Source: Gaeumannomyces sp. JS-464 (Eukaryota > Ascomycota > Sordariomycetes > Magnaporthales > Magnaporthaceae). Taken from it: a DNA stretch of 64,000 nt. Below the pieces are notes generated by a model. It searched no databases. It saw nothing but the letters and a program-made list of their open reading frames with translations, and was not told where the DNA came from. The stretch covers positions 2,914,001 to 2,978,000 of the forward strand of contig NGZR01000003.1 of the NCBI GenBank assembly GCA_002197995.1, given 5' to 3'. Within the stretch, counting starts at the first letter, position 1. Every line of letters begins with the position of its first letter. The position numbers and the translations under genes are program-made. Of the stretch, positions 1 through 10,919 are shown piece after piece.

Positions 1-1861
1 GCGCGGTATTAATACTATAAAGGAATTAAAACGTATTAAATAGGAGGAGGCCAACCGGGAAGTTCGCTAAGTTGTTTCGCAACCCGAGCTATTCGTAATT
101 CCTGCCGTTTTTCTTAATTAGCAATTGTTTAAAGTTAATTTTAACCTAAACCTATTTCCTTTTTTTAACCTAAGTAAATTGTAATTCTTTTAATAATTTC
201 TTTAAATTTTATAGCGTATTAAATGTAGCTTTAGTTTTTTTACCAAGGTTTTAAATTCGAATCCCGGCACGATTATTATTAAAAACCCAATTGTTAAATT
301 TTTAGTAATTGGTTTTTTAATTACTTTTGCTTTTGCTAACCTTTTTATAAGTGCTTTTACCGATATTTTGTTAAAGTTTCCTAGTAATTTACAAAGTTAA
401 TTGCTTTTTCCCACTTGTTTTCCTTGTAATATTTACTTTTTTCATTTAATTAAGTACTTTTTAAGCTTACCTTTTAGCTTATAATTTAAAACTTTTTCGA
501 TTTCGTACTTTCGTTTTAAGTTAACTTTTATTAACTCGTTATTTTAAAAGCACGGTAATGCTAATTCGAATAGGGAAATATAAAAAACCAGGTAGGATTT
601 TATAATTAGTAGTAATTAAAATTTGTAATTTACGTTTAAAACTTTTTTTAGCATTTTAAAAAGTTCCAATTTTTTATGGTTTAATTTGTCGTTTAATCGT
701 TTTGTTGTAATATTGCGTCGAAAAAAATACACGTTATTCTTTTTTTTAAAAGTTAGTTTTTCGATTTCTTTTATTTATTTAAGTAGCTATACAGTGTTAT
801 AGCTTTTTTAGCTTTGTTTAAAAGTGTTTATGCAGTTTAATAAGCTCCGTTATTTATATTTTTACTATTAAGGCATATTTTCCTACCCTAAGTTTTTATA
901 CGCTGTAAGCGTAAACCCGTAGTTCGTATAAAACGGTGTAATGCTTATACTTTTATAAATTAAGCTGTTATAAACGAATTAAGTTATAAAAAGTAAATAT
1001 ACCTAGTTATTTTGTTTATAATTAACGTAATAACGTAAGTATTATTTTATAGTTTAATTCGTTCGTTTCGTTTATTTATTTGTTTAAAAGTGGTAAACTG
1101 CTAATAAAAAGTGCTTCGCTTTTAACTTATTTATAAGCCTTTTTTAAAACTTACTTATAAACGGCTTGTTTTTATTTGTAATTAAAAGTTTCGGCGTATC
1201 GTATTTCGCTATTACGTGCTTAATAAAAACGTACGCTAGTTTTATAACGTCGCTGTTTTTTTATTCGGTAAAAATAAAGCGTATTTAGTAAACTTATTTA
1301 TTATTACCAGCATATTATCGTACTTCGCTCCGGTTATTAGTTTTTTAAATTGCGAAAGTTTAATAACGAAGTTTATAATAACTTTTTGCTATGCTTCGTT
1401 CGGTATTAGCAAAAGTTATAACAACTTATATGGTTTATATTTATTAATTTTGTTTTTAGCATAGTTTTCGCAATTTTTTATTACGTTTTTATTTTAGCTT
1501 AAGTTTTTGCGAATTTGTAATATTGCTATAACCGTTTTTACGTTTTTTTTACGCTTTAATAGCCGTGTGCTAACTGTTTGTAAATTTGTTAAATTTTTTT
1601 TAAGGTTTAAACTTTTCTTTATTAAACCGTTTTAACGAGTATGTTTTATATTAAAATTAAAAATTTATTTAATTTTTCTGTTAAAATTACCCGTATTTTT
1701 TTCAAGTATTAAAACGTAATGGTCCGGTTATTAGCTTAAAGTGTTCGCTCGACCGTTTTTCGACCTTTTTCGGTATTTAATCCAAATGTCGTAATTTTGC
1801 AAAAATTTATTTTAACGAATTTATCGCTTATTTAAATTTTTACAAATAGTAAAATGTGTTA
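1..1861 (-). mobile_element. Family A Ty3/gypsy fragment (chromodomain, integrase), RIP-degraded
   Basis: This AT-rich block matches the better preserved antisense family A copy at 61,000-63,050 in order. Bases 1-140 are the end of its opposite-strand ORF, about 420-640 is the chromodomain, and about 700-1,700 is the integrase. The coding sense is on the minus strand and no frame is open. The fragment runs off the left edge of the window and stops at a TA where pogo element 1 begins. Confidence 0.75.
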
Positions 1862-3718
1862 ACGTGGTTTACAAGCGAGTAGCGCACATAAGCGAATGGC
1901 GCGTTTTCCATCGCGACTCGCGTTTCCCACTTTTAACCCCAATTTCTTAACAACCACAAATGGCGTCGACATTTAGCGAAGTTAAAATTGTTTTTACCAT
2001 ACGGGCAATCCAATTTAATGCATAATTAAATGTGCGTTCGGCAGCCAAAATTTACGACGTTTTTAAAACCACGTTACGTCGCCGACGCGTTAACCAATTT
2101 GCTCGACGCGACAGCATGCCCAAATTACGGAAATTGGCAAAATCCGAAAAGGAGGCGCTTATTAAATACATACTCGAGCTGAATTCGCGAGCATTCCCTC
2201 CCCGGCCTTTTGGTGTTAAAAATATAACCAACCGACTATTTGCCGAACGCGACGCGCGCGTCGTCGGCAAAAACTGGGTCGCGAACTTCGTTAAGCGCCG
2301 CGCAAAGCTCGGCACGCGCTGGATTCGAAAGTACGATTACCAAAAGGCCAAATGCGAAAATCCTAAGCTCGTTTTTGCGTGGTTCGACCTTATACGGAAC
2401 ATTGTAGCCAAATATGGCATTTTGGATAACGACATTTACAATTTCGACGAAACCGGCTTTTTTATAGGCATAATCGCCGCCGTTATGGTTATTACAACAT
2501 CGGAAAGCCGTGGTAAAGCAAAGCTGGTTTAGTTTGGCAACCGGGAATGGGCTATAATTATCCAAAAGGTTAATTGTTGCGGTTAGGCGATCCCTTTTTT
2601 TATTATCGTTAAAAGGCAATACTATTTAGCTAATTGGTATTCGAAAACCGACCTTCCACGCGACTGGGTTATTTTAACGAGTTTTAACGGGTGGATTACG
2701 AACGAGCTCGGTTTGGAATAAATTCGGCATTTCGATAAACACATTGCAGTTCGCAAAAAAGGGTCCTATCGTTTGTTAGTGCTAAACGGGCATAAAAGCC
2801 ACCATTTAACGGATTTTAAGCTTTATTATTAGGAATATAACATTATTACGCTTTGCATACCTCCGCATTCGTTTTACTTCTTTTAGCCGCTTAACGTTAA
2901 GTGTTTTAACCCGCTAAAAAAGGCGTACGGTTAACAAATCGAAAATTTAATAAAGTTACACGTTAACCACGTAATTAAAATCGAGTTCCTTTCGGCGTTT
3001 AAAGCGGCATTTTTAACTTTATAACCGAAGGAAATATTTAAAAAGGTTTCCGAAAAGCTAGCTTTGCTCCTTTTAATCCGGATTCGGTTTTGGAAAAGCT
3101 GGATGTAAAGTTACGGATTTTAATTCCCCCGAAAAAGCTTTTAAATAACGCCGAATTTTGAACTTCCAAAACGCTTTAAATAGTTAAAAACGCAGTTTCG
3201 CAATGCGAATATATTAAAAATCGGATTTCCAATTACCGGAGCAGCTTTTCGTTATTTATGCTATCGGTTATAAACCAATTAACGAAAAAGGCTAAAGCAA
3301 TTATATATCGGGTTAACCTTTTAAAAGAAAAGTGCTCCAAATTACGAAAGGCGAACGAAGCGCTAAGCAAACGCCGAAGGGCTAAAAAAACGCGTGTTCG
3401 ACAAAAAGGGTTATATATTATCGAAAAAGTACGAAATGCTTTAAACTAAAAGGAGCTGGATAAGCAGTTATAGTAAAAAATGCGCGATTATAAGGGTTAA
3501 AAAAGGAGGGCGACGACGACTCGTCGGCGATGTAGCATTTGCGGCAAAACCGGACATAATGCGCGCATTTGCTAAAAGGAAATAAAAACCGATATATACA
3601 GTTTTAAGTAGTTTAAATGGATTTTTGGCGTTATTAGGTTGGCATACGCGTCGATTAACCGGAGGTCGGGTGTGGGTGTGGCACTCGCTTATATGTGGCA
3701 CTCGTTTGTAAACCACGT
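1862..3718 (+). mobile_element. pogo-type DNA transposon, copy 1 (1,857 bp)
   Basis: The terminal inverted repeats begin ACGTGGTTTACAAGCGAGT and the element is flanked by TA on both sides, the target rule of Tc1/mariner-pogo elements. It carries one transposase reading on the plus strand. The left flank is antisense family A and the right flank is sense family A, so the flanks were not contiguous before insertion and this copy is probably a recombinant. Confidence 0.88.
2032..3600 (+). pseudogene. pogo transposase (DDE), RIP-inactivated
   Basis: The reading begins with a helix-turn-helix region, continues through a CENP-B-like segment and reaches the first catalytic motif FDETGF (Asp codon 2446-2448). 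An open stretch of 166 codons ends at 2532, after which the frame is broken by TAG/TAA at former Gln positions. The second motif reads LNGHKSH (2785-2787) and the third PLNVKCF (2893-2895), where active pogo transposases have Asp, so two of three catalytic acids are Asn. A C-terminal zinc knuckle of the CX2CX4HX4C type is intact at 3531-3572. The gene cannot make an active enzyme. Family placement rests on motif order and terminal repeats. Confidence 0.85.
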
Positions 3719-4170
3719 TATAATAGTTTAATTTATAAAAGCATAAAAATTATATCGTTTTATGCGAATTACGTGTTTACGCTTATAGCGTATAAAAAAC
3801 CTAAAGTAAAAAAACATGCTTTAATAGCGGAAATGCAAATAACGAAGCTTATTAAATTGCATAAACATTTTTAAATAAAGCTAAAAAAGCTACGATACCG
3901 CATAGCTATTTAAACAAATAAAAAAAATCGAAAAACCAACTTTTAAAAAAGCGGATAACGTTTATTTTTTTCGACGAAATATTAAAACGAAATAATTAAA
4001 TAATAAGTTAAATTATAAAAAATTAAAACCTTTTAAAATGCTAAAAAAGGTTTCGAATATAAATTATAAACTTTATTTATTACCAATTATAAAATCCTAC
4101 CCAGCTTTTTATATTTCCTTATTTAAATTTACGCTACCGGGTTTTAAAAGTAACAAATTAGTAAAAGTTA

Positions 4171-6024
4171 ACGTAATTTACCACCGAGTGGGCTAACCAC
4201 CGAATGGGCCACGCCATTCCAACCTTTGGTTAATCGACACGCATGCTAACCCAATAACGCTAAAAATGCATTTAAACTACTTAAAACTATATACATCGAA
4301 CGTTTTTACTTCCTTTTAATAAATGCGCGCATTATGTCCGGCTTTGCCGCAAATGCCACATCGCTAACGAGTCGTCGTCGCCCTCCTTTTCGGACCTTTA
4401 TAATCGCGCATTTTTTATTATAACTATCCATTTAGCTCTTTTTGGTTTAAAACATTTCGTACTTTTTCGATAATAAATAACCCTTTTAATTAAACGCGTG
4501 TTTTTTTGGCCTTTCGGCGTTTGCTTAATGCTTTGTTCGCCTTTTTAAACGTAAACACTTCGGCTCGGAAAAGGGCCATTTTATGCATTATCGCTTTCGC
4601 CCTTTTTGCAATTTGGTTTACAGCTATATAAATGGAAATCGGAAAGCTGCTTTGGTAATTGGAAATCCGAGTTTTAATATATTCGGATTGCGAAATTGCT
4701 TCCCTAACTGTTTTAAGCGTTTTGGAAGTCGAAAGTTCGGGGTTGTTTAAAAGCGTTATCGGGGAGTTAAAATTCGTAACTTTACATTTAGCTTTTTTAA
4801 AACCGATTCCGAATTAAAAAAAGCAAAGCTAGCCTTTCGGAAGCCTTTTTAAATGTTTTTTTCGGTTATAAAATTAAAAAATGCCGTTTTAAAAGCCGAA
4901 AGGAATTCGACTTTAATTACGTGGTTAACGTATAACCTTATTAGGTTTTCGATTTATCGATCGTACGCTTTTTTTAACGGGCTAAAACATTTAACGTTAA
5001 GCGATTAAAAAAAATAAAACGAATGCGGAAGTATGCAAAGCGTAATAATGTTATGTTTTTGGTAATAAAGCTCGAAATTTGTTAAATAGTGGCTTTTATA
5101 GCCGTCCAGCACTAATAAACGATAAAACCTTGTAAAACGAGCTGCAATATGTTTATCGAAATGCTAAATTCATTTTAAGCCGAGCTTATTCGTAATCCAC
5201 CCGTTAAAACTTATTGCAATAACCTAATCGCGTAAAAGGTCGATTTCCGAATACCAATTAGCTAAATAGTACTGCCTTTTAACGATAATAAAAAAAAATC
5301 GCTTAGCCGTAATAATTAACTTTTTAAATAACTATAGCCCATTTTCGGTTGCCAAGCTAAACCAGTTTTGCTTTACCACGGCTTTCCGATATTGTAATAA
5401 CTATAACGGCCGCGATTATGCCTATAAAAAAGCCGGTTTCGTCGAAATTGTAAATATCGTTATTTTAAATGCTATATTTGTCGATAGTGTTCCGCACAAA
5501 ATCGAACCACGCAAAACGAGCTTAAGATTTTCGCATTTAGCCTTTTGGTAGTCGTACTTTCAAATCCAGCGCGTACCGAGCTTTGCGCGGCGTTTAATAA
5601 ACCTCGCGACCCAATTGGTCCCGACGGTGGCCGCGTTACGTTCGGCGAGCAGTCGATTGGCTATATTTTTAACACTAAAATGCCGGGAAGGAAATGCGCG
5701 GGAATCCAGCTTAAGTATGTATTTAACAAGCGCCTTTTTTTCGCATTTCGTTAACTTTCGAAAGTTAAGCGCGCTATCGCGTCGAGCAGGTCGGCCACGC
5801 TTTCGACGCGTTAAAGTCGATCTCGCGACCGAATAAATTTTTGCAGCTTCCGCACGCTTAGTTTTAGGTTGGATTGCAAAGCTTAAAAAGCAAGCATTAC
5901 CCGGCTTTCGTCGTTTCCTATTAACATTATTATAGGTAAAGAAATTGGTCGCGAAAAAAAAAGTGTCGCGTAGTCGCGTTTTTAGCCCATTCGGTGGTTT
6001 AGCCCACTCGGTGGTAAACCACGT
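4171..6024 (-). mobile_element. pogo-type DNA transposon, copy 2, divergent terminal repeats
   Basis: The element is 1,854 bp with TA on both sides, inserted cleanly into sense family A. Its ends read ACGTGGTTTACCACCGAGTG with an internal repeat of the same motif, so it is a different subfamily from copies 1, 3, 4 and 5. The transposase runs on the minus strand, from about 5,830 down to 4,330, and is full of stops. The start-proximal part (about 5,540-5,840) matches the other copies in translation. Confidence 0.85.
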
Positions 6025-6975
6025 TAACGTAAAGCAAAAATACGAAATCGAAATTTTTTTAAATTATAAGCTAAAAAACAAGCTTAAAAAGTACTTAATT
6101 AAATGGAAAAAGCACGGCTACGAGAAAAACACGTAAGCAAAAGCAAGTAACTTTATAAATGGCTAAAAAGCTTTAGCGAAATACCGGTAAAAGCGCTTAT
6201 AAAAAAGTTAGCAAAAATAACAAATCGTGCTAAAGTTCGAACCCGAAACTTAGGCAAAAAAACTAAAAGTATACTTAATGCGTTGTAAAACTTAAAAAAA
6301 TTATTAAAAAAGTTACAATCCGTTTAAGTTAAAAAAGAAAAGCAAATTTAAGTTAAAATTAACTTTAAACGCTTACTAGTCGGGAAAAACGGCAGGAGTT
6401 ACAAATGGCTTAAATTGCAAAGCAACTTAGCGAGCTTTTCGATCGGCTTTTTTCCGCTTAACACGCTTTAACTTTTTCATAGCGTTAATACCACGACGAA
6501 TTGCACGCATTTTTTTTAAACCATACTTTTTTTATTTTCGCAAGCGTTTAAATTTATTATCCAAAACGCGGCGCTTTTATTTTACCGCTTTTAATTTTTG
6601 CTTTTATTTGCTGGTATTAAAAACCGATAAAACGAAATTGCTTAAGCGAAAAACCCAAAATACCGCAATTTATACGGTTTTAACTAAAGCATTTCACGTA
6701 CCGAAAAAAGTTTTAGGGAAAAACCTCGCACTTTTTACGCTTTAAAACCTCGTAATAAAAAAAGCAAAAAGGCATTTTAACAGCAAAAAAAACGATTTAA
6801 ATAAGCAAATCTTTACGCTAAAAGGTTTTTTTCGCAAAAAAACGTTTTCGCACTCGACCGGACATTTTATTAAAATAAAAAAAAGGGAAATAGTAAAAAA
6901 AAAGTACTTACTATTAACAAAAAGCGGGGCGATAAAACGTGGCTAAAAGGATTTAGTTTAAAAAGGGAAACCTAA

Positions 6976-7417
6976 TGTTACAACCAGCACGCAAACCCTA
7001 AAATAGCAGGATAAAAAAGGCTTTAAATGGTGCTTTTGCCTTGCACTTTAACACGTGGAATTACGTAACGCGAGCAGGATTTGTAGATTTTTAAACAAAG
7101 CGATAAATTTAAAAAATCTGTGGATTTGCGAGCAAAGCGACAAATTTAAAGGATTTGTGGATGTGGGCAAAGCCACAAATTTAAAAACTATTAAAGCAAA
7201 AATAGCGTATATATAAAGGATGGATTTCCTACTGTTTTAAGTAGCTTTAATTAAAGCTTCGGTATTAGTTTACTTAAATTAGCTCCCAAGCATCCCCTAG
7301 GTTAAGCGATTAGATTGTCCTTTTAAATTACGTGTTTTTTTGTTTACTAGCTTTAGCGATATTGTCTTTTTTACCCCCGAGGTGCCTTACCTTAAAAGCA
7401 AACCTTTAATTGTAATA
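6976..7417 (+). repeat. Family A 3' LTR
   Basis: It starts TGTTACAACC directly after the polypurine tract and ends TTGTAATA, a RIP form of TTGTAACA. The length is 442 bp, against 444 bp for the copy at 60,035. It holds degenerate tandem units around 7,080-7,180 and a TATATATAAAGG box near 7,208. Confidence 0.85.
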
Positions 7418-8573
7418 CATTAAATAACGAAAATGTATAATAAAGCTAAATAACACTTAAAGCAAATTAAAAAAACGCATAAAATACTAAGTAGTAAAAT
7501 GCGAAGCGATTTACCCGTTTTCGTCGAAAAACAATTTGTTATACTTAACGCCCGACATATTAAAACTAAAAAACCCGTTAAAAAGTTAAATTTTAAACTG
7601 CCAAATCCTTTTTAAATCGCTTAAATTATACCTTTTAACGTTATACATTTAACTTTTTTTAACTTTTAAAAAATCCATCCCACTTTCTACATTTCCCTTT
7701 TTAAACCGTACTAAAATTCCGACTTTTAAACCCGACCTAACTGTTACAATTAAACATAAAAACTGGGAGCGAAGCGAAGGTTTAATGGCCCAAAGCGCTA
7801 AGAGAAGGCTAAATCGAATGCGTTTATACCCCGCTCCTTAAGGAATTACGTAACTGGTAAAGTAAGCGTACCTAAGTTTTACAAGTCGGTGCGAAACCTG
7901 TAAAACCCAAAAGGTTTCGCCAATTTTGAACAAACTTTAAAAACCGCGGTTTTTAAAATCGCGACGAGATTTAGGAAATTAAAGCTTAGTATAGCAAGGC
8001 AATGTGTATATAAAAGCAGGTTTTTAATGTTTAAAATAGTTTTAACTAAAGCTTTAGCATTAGTTAACCTAGTTAGCCTTAAAGTACTTTTTTGGGCAAG
8101 CAATTAAACTACTATTACCAAGTTTACCCAGTTCCCCTAAGCCCCTTGTTAAGCATACTGTTCGAGCACCTTATTTAAGTGTCTTACCTTAAAAGCAAAA
8201 GCTTGTTTGTAACACTAACCTAAAACAGGTCTTTTAACAGGCCCTCGACATTAAAGCCGAATAAAATGTCGAAAAGGTATTAAAGTCCAAAAAAAGGACG
8301 TCGCATTAAATACCAAATTAAATGGCAAAGCTTTAACGACCTTTCGTAAAAACCATGGGAAAACTTCGTCGGCGACGGAGCTAAAGCTAAAATCGTTACC
8401 TTTTACCGACAAGATCCAAATAAGCCCAAAAACAAGCGTGTTTTTAAAACACCCCGCAACCACCGCCGCGGTTAAAAAAAGCCTAAACAACGAACCACTT
8501 TTAATACCCAACAAAAAGGCACGACGGTTGTAAACACCGGGTCTCGAGTCGAGCCCTAAAGGAAAGGAGTAAT
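7418..8573 (+). mobile_element. Gypsy D fragment: integrase C-terminus and chromodomain
   Basis: Plus-strand translation near 7,540-7,740 gives the typical end of a Ty3/gypsy integrase, including HPTFYISLFKPY. After removal of a solo LTR the frame continues into a chromodomain (about 8,235-8,420) with YQIKWQSFNDLS. A purine-rich tract (AAAGGAAAGGAGTAA) precedes the LTR at 8,573, as expected for a polypurine primer. The 5' part of the element is missing at the junction with the family A LTR. Confidence 0.75.
7742..8214 (+). repeat. Solo LTR related to family A, inserted in gypsy D
   Basis: It begins TGTTACAATTAAAC, ends TTTGTAACA (473 bp) and is flanked by the exact 5-bp duplication CTAAC (7737-7741 and 8215-8219). 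A TATATAAAAG box lies near 8,010. It separates the integrase and chromodomain codons of gypsy D, which join in frame without it. No internal sequence remains, so it is the product of LTR-LTR recombination. Confidence 0.85.
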
Positions 8574-8890
8574 GTCACACGGGACTCCAATAATGGGAGC
8601 CACCAGCACGAACCATAGGACCAAAAGTCCTAAATAGATACCCAACAAGTCCTAAATGCCCAACTTTAAAGGCCGAGGACCCATGTACTTTGTAGCTCCG
8701 TACCTCGTACAGGCCACTCCGTGGCCTATATAAAAGGGCCTTCTGATAATGGCCACTTCTGGAGATTCGGCTTCCCCAAGCATCTCTTAAAGCCATAAAC
8801 AGATTATTATACAACACAGAGATCCTCTCCTCCAAGCCGGCATTACCCCTGCCACATTGCCCCCAACACTACCCACCCGCTGTCTGTGAC
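8573..8890 (+). repeat. Gypsy D 3' LTR at the edge of the gene island
   Basis: It starts TGTCACACGGGACTCC after the polypurine tract and carries a TATA box (TATAAAAGGG, near 8,731). The right end is not certain: a GTGAC near 8,888 is the best candidate. The start resembles the gypsy C LTR (TGTCACACGGAGG), suggesting related families. It is GC-rich compared with the repeats to its left and marks the border of the RIP-mutated region. Confidence 0.6.
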
Positions 8891-9122
8891 GGGAGTAGCA
8901 TCCCGCCCGGGAAGCTAATCATGTGCGACAACACTACGTTGGGGAAAGTCTCTACGTTCTCGAAAGCCCGGAGCTCCGTTGGTACTCCCTGAACAGACAG
9001 ACAAAGAACGAGGTGCTTGTCTCCAAGACCTCTGACCCGGACGAGAGAGCGAAGGCCAAGTGTCAGTATCAACTACCTTATTACTTGCGGCCTGAACCCT
9101 GAGAACCGCTTTTAGGCTTGCC
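8891..9122. other. Intergenic, 3' of the dehydrogenase gene
   Basis: Base composition is normal and no reading frame or repeat was recognised. It lies between the LTR and the stop codon of the minus-strand dehydrogenase, so it should hold that gene's 3' untranslated region. Confidence 0.5.
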
Positions 9123-9962
9123 TTAGATTGTCTCTAGTTTCAGTCGATATAGCCCTCGCCTCCGGCACTCACTGTCGCTTCTTTTACCCAGGTCTTTAAC
9201 TATGTTGTCTATGTCTCCGTCCATATTAACGTACATTCCACTGAGCCTCCCAGCCCGCTCCTCAAGTAAAAGCTTGATGCAAAAGTCCGCCACTTCTTCA
9301 GAACTTCTCATCAAAGAAGCCGGCAGCGGGTTCGCTGTCTTTCGGACGCCTTCGACTGTCAAGCTGCGCGGGTCTACAAACGTTGGGCTGGCCTCGATTT
9401 CGGTGGCCACATTTCCCGGGTGCAGATAGTAGTTCAGGATCCCGCGGGGTCCCACCTCTGATTGCAGGTTGTGGTGAAACCGAAGTAGGGCGGTCTTGGA
9501 GGCCGAATACGCACTGAGATATGGGATATCTAGGGCCGCGCAGCGGCTTCCCATGCTAATGATGGTGCCGCGGCCCATCGAGAGCATTGATGGCAACAGC
9601 GCGGTGGTTAAGGCGACAGGAGCGGTAAGGTTGGTGGTGAGGACCTGCTGCCATATCTTCATGTCGGGCTGGCACTCGAGGGCGTCGATCCTCGCGATTC
9701 CGGCATTGTTGACTAGAATGTCGACGGGTTTGCCGCCAAGGCGTTGGTGAATATCTTGGACGAGGCTGGGAATCCCATCGATGTCACAGAGGTCGAACGG
9801 GATTGCGATTTCCTCGGCGCGCGAGTCCTGGGCGTTGGTGTTGATATGATGCACCGTTTCTTCGATCTGGCTCCGCGTGCGCGCGATGCAGATGACGTGC
9901 GACCCCTCCAATGCGAGCCGTATTGCTACCGCGCGCCCAATACCCCGGCCTGCCCCAGTCAT
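9123..9962 (-). CDS. Short-chain dehydrogenase/reductase, 5' end unresolved
   Basis: This is a classical SDR with a Rossmann fold. Numbered from the first in-frame Met (9962), it shows the cofactor motif TGAGRGIG (2-9), NNAG (85-88), Asn111, Ser136 or Ser139, the catalytic YSASK (Tyr152, Lys156), and HPGNVATE (181-188) after the active site. It should carry out NAD(P)-dependent oxidation or reduction of an unknown substrate. The start is doubtful: the Met lies inside the first beta strand, whereas SDRs normally have about ten residues before it (here GPLAGRTAI). That frame stays open to 10,109 but has no Met, and a Met at 10,071 opens a mitochondrial-like leader in another frame. A 5' intron or a one-base frameshift is needed. 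The substrate cannot be read from the sequence. Confidence 0.85.
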   Translation of the reverse strand: MTGAGRGIGRAVAIRLALEGSHVICIARTRSQIEETVHHINTNAQDSRAEEIAIPFDLCDIDGIPSLVQDIHQRLGGKPVDILVNNAGIARIDALECQPDMKIWQQVLTTNLTAPVALTTALLPSMLSMGRGTIISMGSRCAALDIPYLSAYSASKTALLRFHHNLQSEVGPRGILNYYLHPGNVATEIEASPTFVDPRSLTVEGVRKTANPLPASLMRSSEEVADFCIKLLLEERAGRLSGMYVNMDGDIDNIVKDLGKRSDSECRRRGLYRLKLETI

Positions 9963-10307
9963 AATGGCAGTGCGTCCAGCCAGAGGCCCGCTCAGTGGCT
10001 GCGAGTCTTGTGGAGCGGAAGCTGGGATGCGGGTCGAGAAGAGCAGATGCGCTGCGACGCAGACTATGCATCGGTGCGAAGACAGCCAGCGCCTGTCTGC
10101 CCACGCCTTTTACCCGCCTTGCCCCCGCGGGTAGCAGGGGCCTCCCTGCTTGCTGGCACGCGGATACCCGCGCTGGTTCGCCGTGACGGCGGCGTGGTCC
10201 GCCAACATCGGCGGCCATACCACTCTCCCGACTTTCTCTATGATCTCCAGCGTAGTTTTTCAAGAAATCCCCGACTTGCTGACTCCTTTGCAGACCTCCC
10301 CTATTGT
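9963..10307. other. 5' region of the dehydrogenase gene
   Basis: It holds the missing N-terminal codons of the dehydrogenase (open to 10,109 on the minus strand) and its promoter. A possible splice donor GTAAAAGG lies on the minus strand at 10,113. No other gene was recognised. Confidence 0.4.
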
Positions 10308-10919
10308 CTATAATTGGTTGTTGGGGCGGCTGCTGCTGGGGTTGACTATCCTGTTGACAATTCCATCGACGCTGAAGCCGGCAGGAAGCGTCCCTTTGGA
10401 GACCGTGACGGTGCAGCTTGCCGAGATCTTGAGAGTGTACGAGACGCCGGCGTTGGCCAGGGTGGTCTCAGAGTTGGGCTGCGCCTGGATCTTGAAGCTG
10501 GACGTCTTGTTCGCATCCGCAAAGACCGTGATCTGGCGCCCTCTAACCTGGACTGGTGGTCGCTGGGCAGCGGCACCCGTCTTTGGCTGCTTCACGGCAG
10601 AACCCGTCTTCCTCCTCCCGAAGAGAGGGCTGCGGGGCTCGATCTCGGCCGCGGCGTCGGTCTCCTCCTCCTCGTCACGCTTGGCACGCTGCCTCGGCGG
10701 GGGGTTGGGTACCCATTGGCACTGCACAACGTTTCCGTAGCACCGGTGGGTGCAGCCGAATCTGTAGTCACGCGGGCATCCCCCAGGGGGGCCAGCGCGG
10801 GCGACGAGGTCCCCCGTTGTGGTGCCGGTGGTGGTGCTAACGGCGAGGGGAGCGGCAATGGCGCTGCTGGCTAGGAGGGCGAGCACGAGCCGGCTGGCGG
10901 TGACGAAGGAGGTCTGCAT
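10308..10919 (-). CDS. Small secreted cysteine-containing protein (effector candidate)
   Basis: Starting at the Met at 10,919, the 203-residue product opens with a clear signal peptide (hydrophobic core LVLALLASSAIAA, likely cleavage after Ala23). The mature part has four close cysteines (48, 56, 60, 67) in a Tyr-rich segment and a fifth at 169. An acidic and basic linker holds dibasic Kex2-type sites at 80-81 and 102-103, so a pro-region may be removed. The reading extends upstream to 11,111, but those residues look like translated leader and the internal Met gives the signal peptide. I recognise no known family. Position beside a repeat-rich block and secretion fit an effector or a cell-surface protein, but that is inference. 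Confidence 0.65.
   Translation of the reverse strand: MQTSFVTASRLVLALLASSAIAAPLAVSTTTGTTTGDLVARAGPPGGCPRDYRFGCTHRCYGNVVQCQWVPNPPPRQRAKRDEEEETDAAAEIEPRSPLFGRRKTGSAVKQPKTGAAAQRPPVQVRGRQITVFADANKTSSFKIQAQPNSETTLANAGVSYTLKISASCTVTVSKGTLPAGFSVDGIVNRIVNPSSSRPNNQL

Larger units (their letters stand above)
3719..7417 (+). mobile_element. Family A Ty3/gypsy 3' portion, sense, with nested pogo copy 2
   Basis: Sense-strand remains of integrase (3,719-4,120) and chromodomain (4,120-4,170, resuming at 6,025 after a nested pogo element) are followed by the opposite-strand accessory ORF region (about 6,370-6,900), a polypurine tract ending GGGAAACCTAA, and the 3' LTR. The chromodomain region reads across the pogo insertion once one TA is removed. 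No frame is intact. Confidence 0.78.
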
